DNA from: Adiantum capillus-veneris
Taxonomy: Eukaryota; Streptophyta; Polypodiopsida; Polypodiales; Pteridaceae
Assembly (NCBI GenBank): GCA_014529385.2
Contig: CM043942.1
Span: forward strand, 49,610,274-49,674,273
Direction of reading: 5' to 3'
Length of the DNA stretch: 64,000 nt
The notes under the pieces were generated by a model that ran no database searches, was not told the origin of the DNA, and saw nothing but the letters and a program-made list of their open reading frames with translations. Position numbers and translations under genes: made by a program. Below, piece by piece: positions 52,679 to 64,000 of this stretch; position 1 is the stretch's first letter, and every line of letters begins with the position of its first letter.

Positions 52679-53893
52679 CTAGACAGCTCTCAAGGATTCA
52701 TCAAGCTCATCCTTGTTCGTCGTTATATATGAATCAATAAAATCCACCACCTCGTCATTCGAAGCAATGCCAAATACAGGTGCGTTTTCTATCCAAAGAA
52801 ACCCATGGTCATGTTGGCTTCCTATTTTTTGGAACTCAGTGACAAAGAAATAATCCATCAGCTCACCGAGAATGGTTTTGTCACGTTTTAGTTCTTTCTT
52901 AGTTTCTCTAAATCTATGGACATAATATCGAGCTGTTGTAGTAGGATCTGATTGGACTAGTGTTCTCATGTAAGCACACCTATTGGATTGATTGTCTTCA
53001 ACAATGTGTGGATTGAGTTTAATCAAGCAATCCATCAACGGCTTCCACCTTTTCTCTGCGCATGAGAATGTAATAAAGAACGTGTGTTGTCCTAATTGTC
53101 GAATCATGGCGAAAACATTGCGCTTAAGTTTTGCTTTGTAGTCAGTGGAAGTCCGCAAATTCTCAAAGTCACTATATCCGACTTGGGATGAAAGTAGTTG
53201 TTCGACATTGGTTGTTGATTGAACGTCTTTAGCTTGCAGCTGCTTGCCTCGCAGCTTACCGTTACGTAAACACACCCATATAGAGCCGAGGACCTTGCTG
53301 ATGATAATCTTCATTGTCTTGAAAAAAATATTCTCGATATCTCCTACAAATCTTCTGTCCACATTCTTAAGCTCCCATTGCGCGACTTTCTGATACCTTT
53401 TTTTTGCCAAGAGATGATATTTCCTTCTTTCGCCAAAGAACAATGCTTGGAAAGATAACTCTTCACAAGATTCATCGTCAAAAAGGCTCAATGGTGCAAA
53501 CCCCTCGCAAGGTGCAACACTCTTGGCTTGTGCATTGTGATCTACAACTTGCTGAGAAGTGTAAAGGCCATGGAAAAGAGTGTCAGATGGTTCTTGGTCA
53601 TCTACACAGTTATCAAAGTTAGGAGAGATAGCAATGTCGGAGCTTAAAGAGAAGGAAGATGACCAAGAAGAATTGATAGTGGCACCATTTTCAAGATACA
53701 ATGGCTTAAGCACAAGTTGATGCAATGCCAGTAGCACAAATATGGGCCGGACAGCTCCACTTAGGTATGCATGATCATATTCTAATTTTCGCTTGATCTC
53801 CACAAGGAGAGTAGCTTGATCGTCTGCGAAGCGAGGAAATACAGTTTGCACCCTAGACAAATCTGCCATAACGTTGACAATGCTTCCTCGCAA
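52679..53893 (-). CDS. Helitron-like N domain (Rep, HUH motif) of Helentron-like element
   Basis: A 404-codon frame. It begins RGSIVNVMADLSRVQTVFPR, the G-x-V-V-N-V-x-x-D-L-x-x-x-x-x-x-PR block seen at the start of the Helitron Rep region, then AYLSGAVRPIFVLLALHQL. The HUH metal-binding motif is at residues 361-363 in EFQKIGSQHDHGFLWIENAP; the middle residue is Asp rather than the usual hydrophobic one. The domain ends DFIDSYITTNKDE before the frame break. It nicks DNA and joins to it through tyrosine. The frame breaks at both ends, so it is a fossil, but conservation of motifs is good. Confidence 0.9.
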   Translation of the reverse strand: MRGSIVNVMADLSRVQTVFPRFADDQATLLVEIKRKLEYDHAYLSGAVRPIFVLLALHQLVLKPLYLENGATINSSWSSSFSLSSDIAISPNFDNCVDDQEPSDTLFHGLYTSQQVVDHNAQAKSVAPCEGFAPLSLFDDESCEELSFQALFFGERRKYHLLAKKRYQKVAQWELKNVDRRFVGDIENIFFKTMKIIISKVLGSIWVCLRNGKLRGKQLQAKDVQSTTNVEQLLSSQVGYSDFENLRTSTDYKAKLKRNVFAMIRQLGQHTFFITFSCAEKRWKPLMDCLIKLNPHIVEDNQSNRCAYMRTLVQSDPTTTARYYVHRFRETKKELKRDKTILGELMDYFFVTEFQKIGSQHDHGFLWIENAPVFGIASNDEVVDFIDSYITTNKDELDESLRAV

Positions 53894-53906
53894 CCCATAT
53901 TGCCCC

Positions 53907-54785
53907 TCAAGTAAGTTCTCTTATTTGGGCAAATGGAATTCTAAGAGACACAAGACGGCGCTCTATAGCATTCAATTGCGAAACACTCTCCATACTTCGA
54001 TTGAAAACTAGCAACCCTTGCATGCAAAAAGGTGGAATTTGTTGACATTTCAATGCCCGCTTGCAAGCAACACATGCATGAGAGTCCATGTGCGAAGTAG
54101 TGACAAGGACTCTCAACTCCTTCAAGAGAAGCAAGTCACCGTCTGATAATAGCCTCAAATTCTTACGAAAAAAAAAACCATTGCAAGAGGCATATGGATA
54201 GCATGGAACATCTAGAATTTTTCTTGCGTAAAGAGTTGTTCGTGATTTTGACACCCTCACGTCACTGCTTGGTTGTAAACTCGGGTCTTTCCACATTTTA
54301 TAAACCTTAGTTAAAATTTGCTTGCTTGATAATGAAGAAGGATAGGACGCTTGAAAGAGCTGAACAATATCTTTAGCACTTGCAAATGGATTCTCATTAA
54401 TCAATGTGGTCAAGCAAGCAATGTCATCTTTGCCCCAAACACAACGTGGCTGTTTAAAATGCTTTGACGACATAGGAAGCCATACACATTTTGGTTCAGA
54501 AATAATGGAAGCAAGTGAAGGTATTGCAGATGTGGATTCTATGCTTATGCCTCCACAAAAAACAGATTTGATAAACTTCTTATTTTGGAAGACATGGACA
54601 ACACATGTCACATTAAATTGTCGGCAAAACAAGATAACCAAGTGCATGTTCAAGAGCCGAGATGTTCCTCGTGTATGTATCAAAGTGTTCAAGTGGTCAT
54701 GCAATGTGGTGCTACCAACAACACTATTTGTCCATGGTGCAATCCATACAGCTCGTTTTTTACTTTTTATTGTTAGCAAGGTCAA
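53907..54785 (-). CDS. N-terminal region of Helentron-like Rep protein
   Basis: A 292-codon frame ending HACVACKRALKCQQIPPFCM, AIERRLVSLRIPFAQIREL. The C-x-x-C-x3-L-x5-P-x-F/x and E-R/x-L-[IV]-S-x-R-I-P-F block is the usual stretch just before the Helitron Rep domain (DUF6570-like). The next frame starts 14 bases later, so one frameshift separates them. The first 200 residues are not recognised. The Met start at 54,785 lies only 34 bases from the palindrome junction, so the true N-terminus may have been removed by the inversion. Confidence 0.75.
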   Translation of the reverse strand: MTLLTIKSKKRAVWIAPWTNSVVGSTTLHDHLNTLIHTRGTSRLLNMHLVILFCRQFNVTCVVHVFQNKKFIKSVFCGGISIESTSAIPSLASIISEPKCVWLPMSSKHFKQPRCVWGKDDIACLTTLINENPFASAKDIVQLFQASYPSSLSSKQILTKVYKMWKDPSLQPSSDVRVSKSRTTLYARKILDVPCYPYASCNGFFFRKNLRLLSDGDLLLLKELRVLVTTSHMDSHACVACKRALKCQQIPPFCMQGLLVFNRSMESVSQLNAIERRLVSLRIPFAQIRELT

Positions 54786-54841
54786 GCATTATAAGGTCAA
54801 GAAGATGTTTTTCCAATTCTCTTTCTCGATTCAAGGATCCC

Positions 54842-55600
54842 GTTAATCTTCACATCCTCAAACCAATACTTGCAAACCAAATCCAAGTTGATGCAATCGT
54901 GCTCACTGAGTTGGAGAGACTAAAAAACAACGCCAGATGGGAACACTTGATCTCCTTGCTTTCCCACTTCCAAGAGACACACTACATCATTCAATCCCTA
55001 AATGTTGTCTCCATCCAGAAGCATATTCACCAAATTAAAAGTGATCCAAATTTAATGATGTCAGACATTCTATGCCTCCAAGAAACAAGACAAAACACTT
55101 TCTTTAACCCACTTGCACCAGATTTCAACCACATTCATTATTACAACAAATTTGGTATGTCAATCTTTCACAAGGACCATGTCATTGCTCACTCCACAAA
55201 GAAACTATCAGCCCTTGGAATTGAAGTCATTGAAGCTTTCATTTCTATACACGGAGAACTTTTGCTCCATGTAGTCTCAGTTTACAAATCACCAAAAATT
55301 CCATTGGATTCCTTGCTACTAATACTAAAGAGTGTGATCCATGCAGCTGCCGACATTGAAGCAACCATCATCATTGGCAACTTCAACATTGACAACAACC
55401 TCAAAAATACTCACTATCAACACTTGGAAAGGGAACTACACTCTCATGGATACAAACAACAAATCCATGATGTGACCACAGTGTACAACTCGAAGCTCGA
55501 TCACATTTGGCCAAAAACTCTTATGCCATCCACAGTATCAAGGACGAGATTTTTCTTTTGGTCAGATCACTCTCTATACATCTTTTGCTCCCAAAGTAAA
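54842..55600 (+). pseudogene. EEP endonuclease domain, right copy
   Basis: Part of a 412-codon frame (54,662-55,900) whose first 60 codons are antisense Helentron sequence. From VNLHILKPILANQIQVDAIV the frame reads through without the stop that splits the left copy. Motifs: SLNVVSIQKHIHQIKSD, DILCLQETR, VSVYKSPKIP, IIIGNFNIDN, KLDHIW and FFWSDHSLYIF. Here the D-x-N of GDFN is changed to GNFN, which removes a catalytic Asp, while the S-D-H end is intact. The left copy shows the reverse. After about 55,600 the frame runs into a C-rich tract. Confidence 0.85.
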
Positions 55601-56035
55601 ACCCCTCTCCCTCCCCCCTCCCCCTCTCTCTCTCTCTCTCCCTCTCCCCTCCCTCCCATTAAACAAAAGCAAAAACACATGAAACTACAACATTCACTTC
55701 CTTTGCCAAGCTTTTTCCAGATGTATACACAAGCGCAAGATATTTTAACATTTGATATTCCTCTTTATCACTTGCGAATCTTTTCTTGTTGTCTTGATTT
55801 CATATATGCACGCCTCGTGAAATTTTCACTCTTTTCAATAACTGCAGAGCTTGGGCTAAACACAATTGAGTATGAAATATGCTTTTTTGAAACTCAGTGA
55901 GAAAGAAGAGCAACTCTACTTAAATTTGAGACAGAGAGTGCCGATTTAGTACAAGAGTTTTTTGTTCATCCATCAAGGGAAGGCCTCGTGATTTTATCAC
56001 TTGTTTAAATACAAAACATTTAATCTAAATTGCAA
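55601..56035 (+). other. Spacer with C-rich tract, right arm
   Basis: Mirror of 48,996-49,464: a C/CT-rich tract to 55,658 then AT-rich sequence. No gene seen. Confidence 0.7.
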
Positions 56036-57093
56036 AAGTGAAGGAGTAAGACTTGTATACTGGGGCACTTATGGGACGGTGACAACAAGAGTTGGAAAAC
56101 CATTGACCGTCTAGTTACCCACTACCAACTAAATAGCTTGGAGGTCTTGTTGGTCCACAAAGTGAGGAAAGAGCTTGACAATATAGTGACACCTATCTGT
56201 AACGGAGTTAAACGGGAATGCCTGGAAATGGCCCAGAAGAAGTCTCTTCTGGAAACCCCATGCTAAAGACATCTATCAGACAATGATACATAAGAAGAAT
56301 TGGTCTAGCCCCCTTAACAAGATATGGAAAAAACAATGGCCGGATGAAAGGTGGGAGCAAGTAATGGAGAACATCTGGAAGCCAAAGGTTCCGCAGCACA
56401 TGAAGGTATTTTTGTGGAAGGTAATCTAGGGTGCTCTACCGACGGGGGTGAAGATTCAGGAAAGAGGGATTGGGTCAGATCGATGCTTGGGATGCAGGTT
56501 GGCTAGTGAAGATCTGGCTCACCTCTCATGGATTGCCCAACTATCAAAGGCCTCGTAGGGAAAATATGTAAGTGGTTCCAAAGAACATGGAAAATTAGTT
56601 TTTACAAGACTGGTCTCTTCCTTGGAGGGAAGAATTCGGGTGATCCTAACATCCTCATCAGCACTCAGATCGTCAGATACATCTTCTTACATAATGTATG
56701 GCAGACAAGGAACCGCCGTGTGTTTGAAGGAGGTCTTGCCAAAGCTTCGCAAAAATTATACAAGAAAGCAAAGTGCTAATATGGACGCTCGGATGCAAGC
56801 AACACTCGGAGGATTGGTCTAGGACTACTTGGGCTTTGTTGACAGTAGAGGGCACGCCTAGGACGGGGGAAAATCTTGGCTATCGGTAATTAAAAGATCT
56901 CAAAAGAACATGATAAGGGACCCTTTGTATCAAGGATAAAGGGGCGAGTTGGGTGGGATGGCTGCCCTGATAGCCGTTGTAATTATGATCCCTGGATGAT
57001 GTCATGGCTTAACACGAGCATGACAAGACCTTGTAATTATTTGGGTTGATAAATAGAATTCACTCACAATTGTGAGTTTTGCTATTTAAAAAA
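56036..57093 (+). mobile_element. LINE 3' fragment, right arm (copy d)
   Basis: Plus-strand mirror of copy c: SSPLNKIWKKQWPDERWEQV, then KVFLWKV, MDCPTIKGLVGKICKWFQRT and FLHNVWQTRNRRVFEGG. The end CACTCACAATTGTGAG plus TTTTGC and an A-run at 57,084-57,095 gives the family 3' end. Frameshifts present. The 5' end is truncated at the same base region as copy c. Confidence 0.88.
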
Positions 57094-57239
57094 AAAAGGG
57101 GGGGACTTGTGGAATGACCTCCTTTTGACAATGAAAAAAAAGATTTACTTTCTTTCTTTTGCCAAAATACTTTTCACTCTACATAAAATATGTCTCATAC
57201 AAAAAAGTTAAATTGGAGGGGAATTTTACTCCTCAATGC

Positions 57240-59800
<2,561 letters not shown>

Positions 59801-59936
59801 GGAGGTTTGTGAAAAGCCCATTATTAAATTCAACAAGAGTGCATTTGATTGTGTGAATCCTCTTCTAAGATCATGGCTAGGCCGATGTCAAAGCATGGAC
59901 ATGTGTGTGTGTGTGTATGTATGTGACATGTTTGTG

Positions 59937-59937
<1 letters not shown>

Positions 59938-59986
<49 letters not shown>
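59938..59986. repeat. (AT)n microsatellite, right arm
   Basis: About 24 AT units next to the GTGACCCG repeats; the partner of the shorter tract at 45,415-45,452. Confidence 0.95.
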
Positions 59987-59990
<4 letters not shown>

Positions 59991-60523
59991 CCACCTTCGA
60001 AGAAGGTGAGGGAGCAGAGTGCCACAATTGCTTCTTCTCAACCACATCAATGCACGGGTCACATACTAATGTATATATGTACATGCTGCCACCGTTAGGG
60101 GAAGGTGGGGGAGGAGAGTGCCATGATTGCTTCTTCTTAGCCGCAGCAACGTGCGGGTCACATAATAGTATTATTTAAAGGGGAATAATGAATGTGTAGC
60201 TTGGTGTTTAAGTATTGGACTCGTTCTACAAGGTTAAAATCATGACTACATAAAACATGGTGTGTGTGTGTGCGCGACAGTGTGTGCGTGTTTTGTATGA
60301 TTTATTATCCGTCCCTTACGCACCCACCCCCATTTTGGGCGCGCCCTTGCTCGGCCAAAAGCATGCTACTGCTCACTATTCGGCATGATCTACAGATTGC
60401 ATAGTTTGGACTCGAATCTATGGCACAATTGAGAGGACTAGTGCAACCCTAATGGTATGAGCGGTGTCAAAGAAGGCCACTAGCAATGTGCCTCATATTA
60501 CATATTGAGTACTGGGTCCAAAT

Positions 60524-61420
60524 TGCATCCATTAATTAATTTCCTATGAAGATTCCTTTCCACTCCTTAACTTTTAAAACAGACCACTCAAATATAGTCG
60601 GTTCCCGCGGTCTTGCAACTAGCCAATCCATTCCTGCAGTTCCGCGGTCCCTCCGGCTTGCCTTTTGTCGAGCGTAAGCTCTCTCCCCCCTCCAAGCATC
60701 TAGGCTGCCCAAACCAGACAGACAAAACCTGTGCACTCAACTCAGAGACAGAGAGCGTCCCCTCCAGATGAGTCGCACACCACCATTCTACTCCATGGAG
60801 TCGACGTGTGTCATGCACGCTGATTGCAGCTTTGATAAGAAATTGCAAGCTATCGATGAGATCGCAAGCACGAGAACTCATAATTAAACAAAACAGAGAG
60901 AAACATATTTAATGAAAGCTCTCTCGAAGTGCAACTGCCTTCCTCTCTCTATCTCCTGCATGTGTGTCTCGATTTCCCTTCAGCACACTAGTATGGGTGT
61001 TGAGCTCTATGCTCCAAGCCTTTCTCCCATAGGCTTCTACTCCCGCTCCGCAATCGTCCCTACACAGAGAGCACGGATCCTAGCCTTCAATCCAGCTATC
61101 ACAACTCGAAATTGCAACATAGCAAGGGAAAGCAAGCATAGACCATCCAAAAATATCCTTCCCTTTGTCTTCCCCTCGTCACCATAGATGGCATCACTCC
61201 TATAGTCTCTCGCTTTCTCCTTCATGCGTGGTTTCCTCCATTTTCTCCTCCAACATCACACGAGCATCTGTACAGATTCACGCTAATCTGACACATACTG
61301 CTGGTAGCCATCGCCATCCGGCCAACATGTTCCAAGCTCTAGGCCAAAACCTCGACTCCAACCAAGAGAGAATCACCATCCCTTTCGCTTCTCGCCTCCA
61401 AACAATTGGGTTTCGTGTTG

Positions 61421-61479
<59 letters not shown>

Positions 61480-62107
61480 CGAATGCGCGGCTTGTTTCCC
61501 TTTCCATCTCTCATGTGCCGCCTGTCAGAGCGCCCATCGCCCTCGTCGCCGTTGCTCGTGACACCTACCAGGGAAACGAAGGAAATGAAAGGCAAAAGCA
61601 AAGGAAGAGCAAATTCCGTTAAGCCTAGTATGGATCCCTTGGGATACCCCCTAATCAACCCCAAAAACTAAATTGTAAGGACATACTGATTTCCTTCTAA
61701 GATTCCTTGAACACCTTAACTTTTAAAACTAGGCGTTCAATTGGAGGTGATGCACGCGCTCCCTTTTGTATGCCTGTTTTCCCCTTGCCTGCCCCGCCGT
61801 GCCCTGTGAACTTGTGACAGTCAAACCACTCCTACTGCATCAGAGACAATCAACCCCAACATCTCACTGGCCTTGTTGGGTGCATGAAAACCTGCAACAA
61901 AGAAACAGACACACAGTACCATCGTACTCCTCCCTGCAACCTCGTCCTCGTGCTGATACTCCTCCGTGTCCAGCCTGCCCTCTGTCAAGTGTAAGCTCTC
62001 GCCCCCTCGTCGTCCTCGTCCTCCTGCCCATCCTCTTGCTCCACACTCCCCTTGACTTGTGTTCCATCGTGAGTGTCCCATCGTGGCAGTGGAAGCCATG
62101 GTCTGTT

Positions 62108-62144
<37 letters not shown>

Positions 62145-62735
62145 CCTCCATGTGTCCACCCATATCAGAGAGAAAAGAGAGACACACGGCTAGCTATGCG
62201 TGCCAGCTACCCTCTCAATCTGATCAGTCTGACTTGAAATCGACGTTGAACTCATCGCGATGGAATTAACATGCCAGATAGGCGAGCTAGAGACCATGAA
62301 GGGCAGAGAGGGAGACAGAAACTCCACACTCGCATCTGTGGCTTCTGGGTCCTGCACACGGGCATGAGAGAGACGTGAAGGCAGGATCGCTTGCACGATT
62401 CCACTGCTCCTCATCCCTCCAGCGAGTCATCTGGAGTAAGGCAAAATTTTCATGCCGTGGTCGCTATGCTATGCAGTAAAAGAGAATCTAAGGTTGCCTC
62501 GCATTGCTCATTGCCACCCCGATGCACCGCAGTCCACCATCTGGGCCCTGAAGGAGTTCCCTTCATGACAGTTATGGCCTGCCACCTGGTCTCTGCATCG
62601 TGCATCGCCCTGTCACGTGGCTCCCTTTCATTGACTCAAAGCTCACACTTGCTTTCACCATTTTATTTTGCTTCGAAAGGGTATCTTGTTAAGATACCTA
62701 TTAATAAGACCCGTTTACAAAATCGGGGCCACATA
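60524..62735. mobile_element. 2.2-kb insertion in the right arm (or deletion from the left)
   Basis: The left arm has CTCCTAG joined directly to ATTTG; in the right arm (minus strand) these are 2,212 bases apart. Inside, a phrase TTAACTTTTAAAAC with a diverged flank occurs near 60,568 and 61,709, so the segment has an internal ~1.14 kb repeat. It holds a (GA)n tract at about 61,422-61,476, a (CA)n at 62,110-62,140 and a small hairpin, GGTATCTTGTTAAGATACC, near 62,679. I see no transposase, LTR or target duplication. Longest frame is 167 codons and looks non-coding. Confidence 0.7.
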
Positions 62736-64000
62736 CTAGGAGAGAAGTTCCATAGAAAAGTTTAAATTGATGGGGATTCTTGGCAAAATTAAACTTAGAG
62801 AATATGAAGCGAGGCAATCTCATCATAGACACCGTTCACATGGGCATGGAAGAATCATGGGCTGACCTTACCCATAAGTGAAGAGCTAAATCGGTAAACA
62901 AAGAAAGGTGTGTAAGTTTGTGTGTGCACACGGCACCCAACTTGAAGTGGGGGAGATGGACAAAAAATCTAGTGTTTAAAATTGTTTTTTAATAAATTAC
63001 CTCGTGACTTTTTTATGAAACTCTTTGGATGACATTTTGGTACTCCTTGCGAGGTGTGAAAATCATTATGAGAGAATGTGTTTGCATATTGCACATGCTC
63101 GAAATAAACCTGAAATTTACTGTCAAATTAAACATTTGAAGGTTAGACGACCTCTTAAATGGTGGAAAATTAAATCTAAAAACCTTAAGATATACTCCGT
63201 ATGACTCTTATTTGTAGGTTTTTCAAGTTTTGAAAAACAACGGTGTGCATTTGCTCACATGCACGCATCAAAACGAGCAAAGACCTATAAGAGACGACCT
63301 CTGAAATTGTGGAAAATAAATCTAAAAACGTTCAAATATACTCAATATGACTCTTATTTGTAGGTTTTCCAAGTTTTGTTAAACACGGGTGTGCGTGCAC
63401 GCGCTTGCCTCATGGGCTGTGAATCAAAGAAGGCATTGGGCGAGCAAGATAAAAAAGAACAAAGACCTATAAGTTAAAGACGGCGTGTGACTCTGCTACT
63501 CTTAAGCCAATAGAAGGCTTAGCATTTCTTCAACCGGTAGTGACATGAGAGAGAGAGAGGGGGGGGGAGGGGGGGCAAAACCAAAAATAATGGTATGACA
63601 ATGACTCCATAAACATTTCAATAAAAGAACCACTTGTTTGCTATCTGACAATCTGGCATGAATGGGTCTTCTCTCTACCCGAATCTTAGTTGATTGCCAT
63701 GATCACAACTACCTACAGTTGTAACCAAGCAATATAAGCATTTCAAACAGTTGAAACGTTGTCCAATCTTTGATAAATATGTGGAAACAATGCACCAACA
63801 TTTTTTGCAGATCTCATATATGCACTTTGATTGAAGATATACCTTGCTACTCAAGAAAAAGGTTTGAAATGGAAGGTGCCTCCTCCGCACACTTACTCAC
63901 ACCCGCAGGAAAACTTTTGGTGTAGCATTTAATTGTGTGTAGCAGAAAATAGCATGAACATAGTGAGCATTTCATTAGAATAGATTACTAATGAGAATAA
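62736..64000. other. Outer part of the right arm, ending in an inverted LTR end
   Basis: Mirror of 43,584-44,870. It includes the paired 150-180-bp units at about 63,150-63,480 and the end of the element A LTR, inverted, in the last 80 bases. No gene seen. Confidence 0.75.

Noticed and set aside
54662-54841. N-terminal 60 codons of the 412-codon frame that holds the right EEP copy
   Set aside because: They are antisense to the Helentron N-terminal frame and are joined to the EEP only by the palindrome junction.
61278-62269. Frames of 107-167 codons in the 2.2-kb right-arm segment
   Set aside because: They overlap on several frames, include (GA)n and (CA)n tracts and have no recognisable domain.

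Overview
The window looks like nuclear DNA of a land plant made almost entirely of nested, decayed transposable elements. The evidence is chromodomain Ty3/gypsy elements, a gypsy element with a second (archaeal-type) RNase H, L1-like LINEs with a C-terminal Cys/His domain, and long (AG)n, (AT)n and (CA)n tracts. Some gag/protease features made me think of seed-free plants, but I cannot fix the lineage. I see no intact host gene, rRNA, tRNA or CRISPR array.

Layout. 1-761: an acidic reading frame on the minus strand, cut by an LTR. 762-11,394: gypsy element C (minus), with a 2.79 kb LTR at 762-3549, a chromodomain pol, and a second gag-protease block fused upstream at about 7,197. About 11,500-18,824: a plus-strand LTR-like region (D) related to the C LTR but swollen by tandem repeats, including roughly 20 units of a ~152-bp satellite; it ends at a tRNA-Met-type primer site. 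19,145-21,300: LINE copy a (minus). 21,848-25,660: LINE copy b, whose reverse transcriptase is inverted relative to ORF1 and the 3' end. 25,750-43,665: gypsy element A (plus), old and broken. It is split by the 8.75 kb gypsy element B (28,362-37,116, minus) at a 4-bp target duplication, and carries a second ~1.8 kb interruption inside a duplicated integrase. 43,584-64,000: a giant imperfect palindrome. Its arms (43,584-50,215 and 54,819 to the window end) flank a 4.6 kb centre.

The palindrome centre codes, on the minus strand, the Rep and Pif1-helicase parts of a Helitron-type rolling-circle transposon. The frame leads into an endonuclease/exonuclease/phosphatase (EEP) domain at the start of the left arm, and an inverted copy of that EEP lies at the start of the right arm. 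Rep-helicase-EEP order is the architecture called Helentron, best known from animals. Each arm also carries the same LINE 3' fragment, the same internal duplications and the same microsatellites. The arms differ by substitutions and indels, so the duplication is old and not a simple assembly echo. The right arm holds an extra 2.2 kb and reaches the window edge inside a copy of element A's LTR end.

The strongest leads are the palindromic Helentron-like locus, a small reading frame with an HDxEAGxS core found three times inside LTR-type sequence, the satellite expansion of that LTR, and the internally inverted LINE. All boundaries and domain calls come from reading the sequence; no database search was run.
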